Origin: Mesorhizobium sp. SARCC-RB16n
Lineage (GTDB): Bacteria; Pseudomonadota; Alphaproteobacteria; Rhizobiales; Rhizobiaceae
NCBI RefSeq assembly: GCF_008520305.1
Contig: NZ_ML703280.1
Span: 26,154-90,153, forward strand
Reading direction: 5' to 3'
Length of the DNA stretch: 64,000 bases
Position 1 is the stretch's first letter. Every line of letters begins with the position of its first letter. This document shows positions 42,604-51,052 of the stretch, piece after piece. Both the position numbers and the translations under genes were made by a program. The notes beneath the pieces are model-generated. The model saw nothing but the letters and a program-made list of their open reading frames with translations, was not told the DNA's origin and ran no database searches.

Positions 42604-43478
42604 CCAGCACGCTGATCATCGGCGCCAGCGGGCTTCTCGGCAGCGAGATGGCCAAGGCCAGCGCCCGCAATGGCGATAGCCTGCATGTCCTGGTCCGGCC
42701 GGCAACATCAGGCAATGGAGAGCGGATGCGCCCGCTGAAGGAATTGGGTGCTACCGTTCATGTCGGCGACCTCGACGACTATGACAGCCTTGTGCGGGCT
42801 GTCGGAAAGGTCGATCGCGTCATCAGCTCGGTGCATGTCGGGTCGGCCAGCGAGATGACGCTGGTACGCGCCGTCAAGGATGCCAGCGTCTCGCGCTATG
42901 TGCCGTCCGCCGGCTTCGGCCTCGACTTTGCCGCCGCCGCAGCCGGCTCGATCGAACCGCTCGACATCAAGCGGGCCGTCTTCGACGCGGTCAGGGAGGC
43001 CGACCTGCCCTATACGGTGATCTACACCAACGGCTTCTTCTCGACCTGGGTGGCGACACTGGGCGACCTGACGCGCTTCGGCTCGTCGCCGCTGCCGCCA
43101 GACGAGGTGACGCTCTATGGCGACGGCAATGTGCCGGCGACCTTCGTCAGCGAAAAGGATATCGCTGCGGTCACTTTGCGCGCGCTGGAGGATCCCGACG
43201 CCGTTCGCAGCGAAATCCGCATCGCGCAGAACAAGATCACGCAAGGCGAGATGATCGAGCTGTGGCGGCAAGTGAGCGGCCGTTCGGCGCACATCAAGCA
43301 GATGAGCGCCGAAGAACTGGAGGCGCTGATCGCAGCGGTTCCCGGCCTTGGATTGCTGCGCGCGTTCTGGATTCGCGGCGAGACTGCCCTCGAGACGGCC
43401 ACCCCTGAGGCCGGGAGGCTTTATCCGGAGCTTAGGTTTCAAAGCATCGAGAGCGCTTTTGTGGCGATGGCGGGCTAA
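42600..43478 (+). CDS. NmrA-like NAD(P)-binding protein
   Basis: A 292-residue atypical SDR. MTSTLIIGASGLLGSEMAKA carries the dinucleotide loop (GASGLLG), followed by GDLDDYDSLVRAVGKVDRVI and PSAGFGLDF. It lacks the Tyr-x-x-x-Lys pair and resembles NmrA/isoflavone-reductase-like proteins that act as redox sensors or reductases. Translationally coupled to the DUF1127 gene. Confidence 0.82.
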   Translation: MTSTLIIGASGLLGSEMAKASARNGDSLHVLVRPATSGNGERMRPLKELGATVHVGDLDDYDSLVRAVGKVDRVISSVHVGSASEMTLVRAVKDASVSRYVPSAGFGLDFAAAAAGSIEPLDIKRAVFDAVREADLPYTVIYTNGFFSTWVATLGDLTRFGSSPLPPDEVTLYGDGNVPATFVSEKDIAAVTLRALEDPDAVRSEIRIAQNKITQGEMIELWRQVSGRSAHIKQMSAEELEALIAAVPGLGLLRAFWIRGETALETATPEAGRLYPELRFQSIESAFVAMAG

Positions 43479-43518
43479 GGATGGGCGGAGGTTGGGAAGG
43501 CAAAGGTAGCGCTCTACG

Positions 43519-43678
43519 GCGCCCCCCTCTGTCCTGCCGGACATCTCCCCCACGAGGGGGGAGATCGGATGTCGCGAGGGCCTTCGCCAATCTCCAGAGG
43601 TTTAAGGGGAGAGCCGGCGCTGAAACCGCCAATCTCCACCCTCGTGGGGGAGATGTCTGGCAGGACAGAGGGGGGCGC
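43519..43678. repeat. Pair of inverted 50-base palindromic repeats
   Basis: Copy one (43519-43568) begins GCGCCCCCCTCTGTCCTGCC; copy two (43629-43678) is its near reverse complement. They are the same units as at 23294-23464 but in the other order, so the whole 160 bases can fold back on itself. It lies between the NmrA gene and the kamA gene. Confidence 0.85.
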
Positions 43679-43771
43679 CGTAGGGCGCGGCGGGTGTCGT
43701 TGGCTTCCTGGCGGTTGACCCGACAGCCCAATCCGGCCGATAGGTCCGCGCGAACAGCCCGAGACCTGCCG

Positions 43772-44872
43772 ATGCCAAACCTCAAAGATGCAACCCGCGC
43801 CGCCGATACCGCCTGGCAGGACGATGTCCGCGCCGGCGTTCGCCATGTGCGCGACCTCGCCTCCCTGCCGCTTTTGGCGGCCGAACGCGAAGCCGCGCAA
43901 GCTGCCGCCACGCTCCACAAGGTGCGCGCGCCAAAAAGCTATCTCGACCTGATCGACTGGAACGATCCCGCCGATCCGATCCGGGCGCAGGTGATCCCGT
44001 CGCCTGAGGAGATGGAGGAGGCGGAGGGCGAGCTTGGCGACCCGATCGCCGATCACGAATTCAGCCCGGTGCCCAGGCTGACGCATCGCCATGCCGACCG
44101 GGTGCTTTTGTTCCCGACCTATCAATGCGCGGTCTATTGCCGGTTCTGCTTCCGCAAGGAATCGCTGACTTCGATCGGCCGTGGCTATACGCGCGAGGCG
44201 CTGGAGCCGGCGCTGGCCTATATATCAGGCCACTCCGAAATCCGCGAAGTGATCCTGACCGGCGGCGATCCGCTGTCGCTGCAAGATACGGCACTTGCCG
44301 AAATCCGCGCCCGCATCGAGGCTATCCCCCATGTGCGGCTCTTGCGCATCCACACGCGCGTGCCGGTGGCGTTGCCTTCGCGCATCACGCCAGGGCTGGT
44401 CGCGGCGCTGCAGGGCCGGCTGATTGTGACTGTGGTTACCCACTTCAACCACGCGCGCGAGATCACCGATGCCACCGAAGCGGCTTGTCGCACCTTGCGG
44501 CAGGCGGGCTTCGTGCTGCTCAACCAGAGCGTTCTCTTGAAGGGCGTCAACGATAGCGTCGAGGTGCTGGAAGAACTCTGCCGCGAACTGATGTACCGGC
44601 TTGGGATAAAACCCTACTACCTCCACCATGGCGACCTCGCGCGCGGCATGGCGCACCGGCGCACGACCATCGCGCAGGGCCAGGCGCTGGCCGAAGCGCT
44701 GCGGTCCCGCCTGTCGGGCATCTGCAATCCGGTCTATGTGCTGGACCTGCCGGCAGGGGGAGGGAAGGTGCCGCTCGGACCTTGCCATGTCGAGGGACAG
44801 GACGGGCAGAGCTGGCGTATACGCGGGCTGGATGGGGAGGTGAGGACCTATCGGGAAGTGGTTGGCGAATAG
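43772..44872 (+). CDS. kamA: L-lysine 2,3-aminomutase (radical SAM, PLP)
   Basis: A 366-residue radical-SAM enzyme. The CX3CX2C cluster motif is Cys119, Cys123, Cys126 (YQCAVYCRFCFRKES). By motif position, Asp288 (HHGDLARG), Asp325 and Lys332 (VLDLPAGGGK) align with the clostridial residues that bind the lysine side-chain amine (two Asp) and PLP (Lys). EpmB lacks the Asp-Lys block, so this looks like a true KamA making L-beta-lysine rather than an EF-P modifying enzyme. It lacks the about 50-residue Cys-rich tail of the 416-residue clostridial enzyme. Convergent, seven bases from the PPTase gene. Confidence 0.82.
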   Translation: MPNLKDATRAADTAWQDDVRAGVRHVRDLASLPLLAAEREAAQAAATLHKVRAPKSYLDLIDWNDPADPIRAQVIPSPEEMEEAEGELGDPIADHEFSPVPRLTHRHADRVLLFPTYQCAVYCRFCFRKESLTSIGRGYTREALEPALAYISGHSEIREVILTGGDPLSLQDTALAEIRARIEAIPHVRLLRIHTRVPVALPSRITPGLVAALQGRLIVTVVTHFNHAREITDATEAACRTLRQAGFVLLNQSVLLKGVNDSVEVLEELCRELMYRLGIKPYYLHHGDLARGMAHRRTTIAQGQALAEALRSRLSGICNPVYVLDLPAGGGKVPLGPCHVEGQDGQSWRIRGLDGEVRTYREVVGE

Positions 44873-44879
44873 CCAATGC

Positions 44880-45524
44880 CTATCTTGCAACAAACGCCAG
44901 CACGACCACGCGCGGGGCAACGCAGTATGTGAGCCGCGCCTTGCGGCCGCTCCTCGTCGTTGCGTGGCCGGTCTCGAGGTCCACGGTGATGTCCTCGTAG
45001 CCCAGCACCTCGCGATCCAGCGGATAGGCGGCCTTGTAGACCGCTTCCTTGGCCGCGAAGAGGATGCGGCCGGCGAGCTGCCGGTTGGCTGCACCTATCC
45101 GGTCGGCGGGAATGGCAACGAGGGCGGAAATCTCGTCGGGCAGGGGCAACGCCGGCTCGACATCGATACCGAGCGAGCCGATGCCGGCAACGGGCGCGAC
45201 CGCCGCCACGGCCATGTCGTCATCATGCGCGAGCGAGCCCGTCATCCCCTCTGGCCAGGCGGGTGCACCGGACGGCGTGCGCAACAGGGCGAAACCGTCG
45301 AAGCCGGCATCCGCCAGCAGCCGGTGCGCGATCCAGCGCGCCGCGCCGCTGGCCCGCCGCATGGCAGGCTGGCGGGCAGGGATGGAGCCTGCCTCCGCCG
45401 GCAGCAGATGGGCCTCGTCACCTTCGCGGATCAGCCGGCAACCTATGCGGACCCCGGCCGGGGCCATGGCGGCCATGGCGCGCGTCAGCGCGATTTCCTC
45501 GGATAGATCGGCGGGCGGTGTCAT
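44880..45524 (-). CDS. 4'-phosphopantetheinyl transferase
   Basis: A 214-residue EntD/Sfp-type enzyme. Motifs are SLAHDDD (97-103), GIDVEP (119-124, metal-binding Asp and Glu) and FAAKEAVYKA (156-165). It moves the 4'-phosphopantetheine arm of CoA onto a carrier-domain serine. As last gene of the operon with an NRPS-like protein whose carrier serine is visible, it is the obvious activator. The start overlaps the stop of the acetyltransferase gene by four bases. Confidence 0.9.
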   Translation of the reverse strand: MTPPADLSEEIALTRAMAAMAPAGVRIGCRLIREGDEAHLLPAEAGSIPARQPAMRRASGAARWIAHRLLADAGFDGFALLRTPSGAPAWPEGMTGSLAHDDDMAVAAVAPVAGIGSLGIDVEPALPLPDEISALVAIPADRIGAANRQLAGRILFAAKEAVYKAAYPLDREVLGYEDITVDLETGHATTRSGRKARLTYCVAPRVVVLAFVAR

Positions 45525-45997
45525 CGATTGCCGGCCGGGAGGACGAGGTCGGCGATCATTTCGCCGTCCTCGTCGAGCCCTTCCTCGACGAAACCGGCGC
45601 TGCGATAGAGTCGCCGTGCCGCTTCGTTCTCCGGTTCGTAGCAGATCGACACGTGCCTGATGTGGCCGAGCCCGCGGATTTCCTCCAGCACCGCCCGCAG
45701 CGCGGCCTTGCCATAGCCCCGGCCCTGCCAGGCGCGGTCGATCATGAAGCGGTAGATGCGCGCCTCGTCATCGTCGCGCGGCGCCTCGTACATCAGGAAC
45801 CCGACGAGCTGGTCCCCGGCCATCACGGCGCGCGGCCGCGCGTCCCGATCGGACCCGGCTTCACGCAGGGAGTCTGCATTGCTGGCGACGAAATCCATCT
45901 GCTCCGGAGCCAGTTGCAGGGCCGTGACCAGGGCTCGATTGGCCTTGGTCACGGGAGCGATACGGATGTCCCCGGTGCCAGGTGCGCGGTCCGTCAA
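45521..45997 (-). CDS. GNAT-family N-acetyltransferase, BltD/PaiA-like
   Basis: A 158-residue single GNAT domain. The acetyl-CoA loop is RAWQGRGYGKAALRAVLEEI; the APEQMDFVASNADSLREAGS and CYEPENEAARRLYRSAGFVE segments resemble polyamine acetyltransferases such as BltD. A cationic acceptor is therefore plausible. Its start overlaps the stop of the NRPS-like gene and its stop overlaps the PPTase start, so the three genes are translated as a unit. The true acceptor is unknown. Confidence 0.85.
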   Translation of the reverse strand: MTDRAPGTGDIRIAPVTKANRALVTALQLAPEQMDFVASNADSLREAGSDRDARPRAVMAGDQLVGFLMYEAPRDDDEARIYRFMIDRAWQGRGYGKAALRAVLEEIRGLGHIRHVSICYEPENEAARRLYRSAGFVEEGLDEDGEMIADLVLPAGNR

Positions 45998-48900
45998 GAC
46001 GCCGATGCCCGGGAGCCGTCGCTGATCGGCTCCACGAACCGATGCAGCTTGGCTGGGTTGCCGCGCCAGATGGAGTTGGGCTCCAGCTCTTCGCCCTTCA
46101 TCACGAAGGCGTCGGCATCGACCATCGAGCCTTCACCCATCACGACGCCGTAGTGGACGAAGGCGGAGGGCCCGAGCGTGCAGCCCCTGCCGATGCGGAT
46201 GAAGTCCGACTTGAACGCACCTTCTTCCAGGGAGTGGGCCTGGATGACCGATCCCTCGTTGAGCGTGACGTCGTCACCGATCTCGACCAGGGAACGCTCG
46301 GTCAGGTTGCTGCCGCCGTCATAGACGCGCTTGCCCACCTTGACGCCCAGCATGCGCAGGATCATCGGCCGGAACGGCGTGCCGCTGAACAGGCGCACGA
46401 TCGGCGAATCCGCGAGTTTCCAGTGGCGTTCGTGGCGCCAGAAGGTGACGTCGTAGATCGTCGTTATCTGCGGCTTCAGCTTGCGAAAACCAAGGCTTGC
46501 CCGCTCGACGAAGATGTAGAACGGAATGGTGATCGCCGAGGTCAGAAGCACCGCCACGAAGAGGGCGATTTCCGCCCATTCGGTATAATAGTTCAGCGCC
46601 CGGTCCCAGATCGCCAGCGTGGCGAACAGCATGACCCATTGCGTCGCCACGAACAGGATGATCGTCACCAGATTGTGGAGGTTCTTGAGCGGGATACGCT
46701 TGCGCCGGTCTTCCTCGTCGATGCCGGCGATGAGTTCCTTGTCGCGATTCACCATCCGTGGGATTTCAAAGGGCGGCGAACCCAGAAGGCCGACATTCTC
46801 GCGCACCGGTCCGTCGATGGGAACCATCACCTTGGTGCCGAGCAGGACGTTGTCGCCCGTGCGTCCATCCGGCGGATAGTAGATGTTGTTGCCGAGATAG
46901 TTGCGCTCGCCGATCCGCGTCGGCTCGAGCCGGAATGCGGAAGCGGACTTGTGCATGTTGATCATGAAAAGCCCGTCCGACACCATGGTCTGGGTGCCGA
47001 TCTCGCACAGGAGCGGGTTTTCGTGCTGCTGGTTGGAGCCGAAATTGGAACCGGTCTGTACCACCTTGTTGAGGTTCCAGCCGATGGCGCTCATATAATG
47101 GACGATGGCCGAGCTGTCGCCGAACAGCAGCCCGAGCACGCGGGAGTTGCTCGAGAACTGGGCAACCGTCTGCAGCCAATAGCGGAAGCCGTAGAGCGTG
47201 TAGGTGCGGCCGGGTTTCAGGATCAGGCTGAACAGGCGCGGCACCACCGTGGCGGCGAGGAAGGCCACGGCGATGTAGCCGAAAAGCGTGACCGTGGTGC
47301 CGATCGCCACAATGCCGATCGTCTCCTGATAGTCGTCGCCGACATTCTCCCAATAGCTGTGGAACAGAAGCGGCAGCGGGGTGACGATGGCAAACAGGCC
47401 CATCAGCTGCACGGCTTCGTAGAGGAAGCGCCGGATACGGGGAGGATTGACATTGCGCACCTTGCAATAATCCGCCGTGGTCGGCACCGCCGGCGATCCA
47501 TGCCAGTGTTCGCCGTCCGGGATGCTTTGCCCGCGCTGCAGCGAGGAGGAATGTCCGAGCTGGCCGTCGTCGCCGATCGCGGTGTCGATGTCGAGCGTGC
47601 AGCCGACGCCCACGAAGGCATCGCGGCCGATGGTCAACGGCCCGGTGTGGATATAGCCGGCCTGGGCGCGATAGCCGAGGATCAGCGATTCCTTGCGCAG
47701 GATGGTTCGGTCGCCGATCGAAATCAGGTCCGTGCACACGGGCACGGCACGGGATTCGATGACCACGTTCTTCCCTATCCTGGTTCCCAGGAGCTGCAGA
47801 TACAGGCTGTAGAGCGGGCTTCCGCGGAACAGGACGACGGGTGCGGAGCGGATCAGGGTCTTGACGACCCAGAAGCGATAGTAGCGCAGGCCCCAGATCG
47901 GGAACGCTTCCGCCTTCCAGCGGCCGACCAGCACCCATTTGGCGAGAACGGCAAAGCCCGACATGCCGAAGAATACGCCGCCCGAGAGCACCACGCACCT
48001 GACATAAAGCTGAAGCGGATCGTCGAGCGCGTCATAGACCCAGTTGAGGCCGCCGTTGATCGCCCACAATGCCACGTAGCTGTAGGTTGCGTAAAACAGC
48101 AACTGCGCCGCGCCGCAGGTCCAGTAGACGAGGTCGGATGTCCGACGGGTGAGAACAGGCTCGTTGGTGGCCGTCGTCATCTCTTCCGCCGCGCTCAGGT
48201 GCTTGGCCAGGCGCGCCACGGTCGGATAGAGATAGATGTCGCGCATCGACGTCGTCGCCCATTCCTTGCGGGTACGCACTCGGGCGCAGAAATGCGCCAT
48301 GAGCAGCGAGTTGGCGCCGAGATCGTCGAAGAAATTGTCCTCGACGGACACGTCGTCGAATTTCAGCACGGCGCATAGCGCGTCGGCCAGGAAACGCTCG
48401 TCGTCATTGCCGGGCGGCACCATGGCGCGGTCGGCCGAAAGCCGGACGCTCGTCGGTTTGGGAAGCTGGCGAAGGTCGACCTTGTTGGAGACCGTCATCG
48501 GGATCGCCGGCAGTTCCTCCAGGTAGGAGGGCACCATGTAGTCCGGCAGCCGCCGCTTCATCGTCTGGGCAATGTCGGCGCGCGAGAGCGCCGGCTGGCC
48601 GGCCTTGGGCGCGTAATAGGCAACAAGCTCGACGCGGCCGGGCTCGATCTCCCAGGTGGTGACGGCGGCCTGCGCGATCCCAGGCTGGTCCAGCAACACG
48701 GCCTCGATCTCGCCGAGTTCGATGCGATAGCCGCGGATCTTCACCTGGGTGTCGATGCGCCCGGCATACTCGATCTCGCCGGCATCGTTGATCCGGCCAA
48801 GGTCGCCGGTGCGGTAGATGCGCTTCGACGGGTTGTTCGGCAGGCCGAGGAAATCGGCAATGAACTTCTGTTCGGTCAGGTCCGGCCTGTTGAGATAGCC

Positions 48901-50103
48901 GACGGCGAGCCCAATGCCGGCAATGCCGATCTCGCCCAGTTCGCCGGGTTCGGCAAGTTGCGGCAGCGAAGGGTCGAGAATGGCGATGGAATAGGTGGGC
49001 AGCGGCGCGCCGATCGTTACCGGCCTGTCCGGCGTCAGCGCACCCATGGTTGCCGTGACGGTCGCCTCGGTCGGGCCATAGGTGTTGAGGATCTGCCGGC
49101 CGGGCTTCGACCAGCGCACCACCAGATTGTGGGGGCAGGCCTCGCCGCCCACCAGCAAGGTGCGCAGGCTAGGCACGTCCGATGTCATGGACGACAGAAG
49201 CGTCGGGCTGCAGGCCATGCAGGTGATGTCGTGATGGCGCAGGAAATCGGCGAGTTCTTCGCCCACCAGTGGCATCTGGCCCGGTGCTGGCACGACGGTC
49301 GCGCCGGCGACGAACGGCACCCAGATCTCTTCGGACGAAAAGTCGAAGGCGATGGTCATGCCCTGGTAGACGCGGTCGCCCGGCTGGTAGCCGTAGGACG
49401 CGGCGGCGACGCGGATGAAGTTGACGAAGCTCTGGTGGCGGATGGCCACGCCCTTCGGGCGGCCGGTGGTGCCCGAGGTGTAGAGGATGTAGCAGATGTC
49501 GTCGGCTGGAGTGGGCGCCTTGTGCGGCTTCAGCGGCGCGCTGGATTGTTTGGCGATCTCGGCGGAAGCGCTGTCGATCAACAGGTGGGGAACGGGCAGT
49601 TGACCGGCCCGCGATGCATAGGTGGCAATGGTGACGATCAGGCTGACGCTGGCGTCTTCGATGATGAGCGCCATGCGCTCTTCAGGAAACGCGGTGGCCA
49701 GCGGCACGAAGGCGGCACCCGCCTTCACCACGGCGAGCAAGGCAACATAAGTCTCGGCGGACCGGTCGAGAATGAGGCCGACCCGGTGACCCGGTTGCAC
49801 GCCGCGCTTGACCAGCAGGCGGGCGAACTGGTTGGCGCGCTTGTCCAGCTCCTGATAGGTCCAGGTGCGGCCCTCGGAGATCACCGCCGGCAGCGTGGCG
49901 AATGTTTCGGCGAGTTGCTCGAAGACCTTGTCCAGCCGCTCGTCCGGCTGACCTGCCCGCGCAAAATCGGCGCCCGTCAGAACCTGCGGGTGCGCGAGCA
50001 GTTCGAGGCCGGGGGCGATCTTGACAAGCGCTTCGCCCATTTCGGGCCGGACAGGTCTTGCCTCGTCCCTGCCACATTCGGCAATATCCGCACCGTGGTC
50101 CAT
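45994..50103 (-). CDS. Membrane NRPS-like protein of the Pls/PosA type
   Basis: A 1369-residue protein. Adenylation domain about 50-550: ILYTSGTTGRPKG (206-218), NTYGPTE (340-346), YRTGDLG (430-436), and Lys541 in TVSNKVDL. Carrier domain about 560-640 with Ser599 in DDLGANSLL. The rest alternates three membrane pairs (about 660-725, 895-955, 1140-1200) with three soluble blocks containing hexapeptide (left-handed beta-helix) repeats (about 778-870, 1030-1110, 1250-1345). This is the layout of epsilon-poly-lysine synthetase, which polymerises basic amino acids. No condensation or thioesterase domain. The ATG at 50103 is preferred to a TTG at 50196. Confidence 0.85.
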   Translation of the reverse strand: MDHGADIAECGRDEARPVRPEMGEALVKIAPGLELLAHPQVLTGADFARAGQPDERLDKVFEQLAETFATLPAVISEGRTWTYQELDKRANQFARLLVKRGVQPGHRVGLILDRSAETYVALLAVVKAGAAFVPLATAFPEERMALIIEDASVSLIVTIATYASRAGQLPVPHLLIDSASAEIAKQSSAPLKPHKAPTPADDICYILYTSGTTGRPKGVAIRHQSFVNFIRVAAASYGYQPGDRVYQGMTIAFDFSSEEIWVPFVAGATVVPAPGQMPLVGEELADFLRHHDITCMACSPTLLSSMTSDVPSLRTLLVGGEACPHNLVVRWSKPGRQILNTYGPTEATVTATMGALTPDRPVTIGAPLPTYSIAILDPSLPQLAEPGELGEIGIAGIGLAVGYLNRPDLTEQKFIADFLGLPNNPSKRIYRTGDLGRINDAGEIEYAGRIDTQVKIRGYRIELGEIEAVLLDQPGIAQAAVTTWEIEPGRVELVAYYAPKAGQPALSRADIAQTMKRRLPDYMVPSYLEELPAIPMTVSNKVDLRQLPKPTSVRLSADRAMVPPGNDDERFLADALCAVLKFDDVSVEDNFFDDLGANSLLMAHFCARVRTRKEWATTSMRDIYLYPTVARLAKHLSAAEEMTTATNEPVLTRRTSDLVYWTCGAAQLLFYATYSYVALWAINGGLNWVYDALDDPLQLYVRCVVLSGGVFFGMSGFAVLAKWVLVGRWKAEAFPIWGLRYYRFWVVKTLIRSAPVVLFRGSPLYSLYLQLLGTRIGKNVVIESRAVPVCTDLISIGDRTILRKESLILGYRAQAGYIHTGPLTIGRDAFVGVGCTLDIDTAIGDDGQLGHSSSLQRGQSIPDGEHWHGSPAVPTTADYCKVRNVNPPRIRRFLYEAVQLMGLFAIVTPLPLLFHSYWENVGDDYQETIGIVAIGTTVTLFGYIAVAFLAATVVPRLFSLILKPGRTYTLYGFRYWLQTVAQFSSNSRVLGLLFGDSSAIVHYMSAIGWNLNKVVQTGSNFGSNQQHENPLLCEIGTQTMVSDGLFMINMHKSASAFRLEPTRIGERNYLGNNIYYPPDGRTGDNVLLGTKVMVPIDGPVRENVGLLGSPPFEIPRMVNRDKELIAGIDEEDRRKRIPLKNLHNLVTIILFVATQWVMLFATLAIWDRALNYYTEWAEIALFVAVLLTSAITIPFYIFVERASLGFRKLKPQITTIYDVTFWRHERHWKLADSPIVRLFSGTPFRPMILRMLGVKVGKRVYDGGSNLTERSLVEIGDDVTLNEGSVIQAHSLEEGAFKSDFIRIGRGCTLGPSAFVHYGVVMGEGSMVDADAFVMKGEELEPNSIWRGNPAKLHRFVEPISDGSRASAS

Positions 50104-50706
50104 TTCCAAACTTTCTTGTCCTGGTCGAGCTGTCACAGGCACATCCCAATCATGCCGCCGCTCAGACAGGCATTGTCGGCTGTGCCGCCGCTGCAATTTG
50201 ACCGTTGTTGATGGAGGTGGAATGACCGAAGACGCCGGAATTCCGACCGGCGGTCACTGATCGCCGAGTCGCACCCCTCTTTGGCCGGCCCGTTATCACA
50301 AATTTTCCTGCCGCGCGATCATATAATTGTGGGCGCAAAGCGGACACGGGTGCATCGCCTCGGCGCCGCCGGCGGCGAGTGCCATGCCGGGCAGGGCACC
50401 GGTCCATCCGTTCGAACCTCGTTGCATTGCCTGTATCTAAACCCCCTGCACCCGTGCCGCGGCCAGATTTCCGGCCGTTGAGGGATGCTTATGCCATCCG
50501 ATCTTTTCGCCAGTTTTTCTGAACTGTTGAATCTTGTTTCTGGATTGTGTCTGGGCTCTCTGCCGCATGGCGGCCGCCGGTTTCTGCCCTTCGAGAAAAA
50601 ATCTCAGACCTCCCGGGAATAAAGCGTGGCCCTCGGGGGTCTTCTCTGCAAGCGGGGCAATCTTGCGGTCCGCGACCCCTAGGAAACGAAACAAGGATTT
50701 ACCGAT
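50104..50706. other. Intergenic region with a 55-base repeat
   Basis: About 600 bases between the divergent NRPS-like gene and the DUF680 gene. It holds the second copy of the 55-base repeat (50500-50554). The promoter of the NRPS operon should lie at its left side, near 50104-50250, but no clear boxes were seen. The frames here look random. Confidence 0.4.
50500..50554. repeat. 55-base non-coding repeat, copy 2
   Basis: 49 of 55 bases match 9377-9431. The six differences include five within a short block in the middle. Located 150 bases upstream of the DUF680 gene. In contrast to copy 1, it points towards the neighbouring secreted-protein gene in the opposite sense. Confidence 0.8.
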
Positions 50707-50928
50707 ATGACCAAGCTCGCTCTCAGCGTGGCCGCGATGTTGCTTGCCTCGAGTTCCGCCTTTGCCGGCAGCGACCATTTCGACACCCGCGCCACCGACC
50801 AGACGCGCGCCACCGTCGACAACACATACACCGCCTCGACCGCCAAGACGGACGTGGTCCGCCATGGCATGCAGGCGGCGATGAAATCCGATGCGGACGA
50901 ACCAGGCCAAGGCATCTGGGGCAACTGA
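50707..50928 (+). CDS. DUF680 family secreted protein
   Basis: A 73-residue protein with signal peptide MTKLALSVAAMLLASSSAFA and a mature chain starting GSDHFDTRATDQTRATVDN, the GSDH opening that marks DUF680. The family is known almost only from Mesorhizobium, so this gene is the best genus marker in the window. AAGGA eight bases upstream fixes the start. Function unknown, periplasmic or secreted. Confidence 0.85.
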   Translation: MTKLALSVAAMLLASSSAFAGSDHFDTRATDQTRATVDNTYTASTAKTDVVRHGMQAAMKSDADEPGQGIWGN

Positions 50929-51052
50929 GTTCAGGGGTTCGGACCACCTTCGAGGTCCTGACCCCGTCCGCGATCAGGACGGAGGGCCATGTGGCGTGGC
51001 TCTCCGTCACCAGCGCCGCCACCGCCACCGCCACCCCATAGGAGAATACGCC

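Noticed and set aside
43772-44872. Assignment as EpmB (EF-P lysine aminomutase)
   Set aside because: The C-terminal Asp-x(6)-Lys block that binds lysine and PLP in KamA is present, and EpmB lacks it; no efp or epmA gene is adjacent.
45982-48378. 798-codon open frame antisense to the NRPS-like gene
   Set aside because: Runs opposite a gene with full adenylation and carrier motifs; no recognisable domain of its own.
50104-50196. Longer NRPS-like protein starting at TTG 50196
   Set aside because: The extra 31 codons have no ribosome site and no similarity to the family; ATG 50103 is a simpler start.
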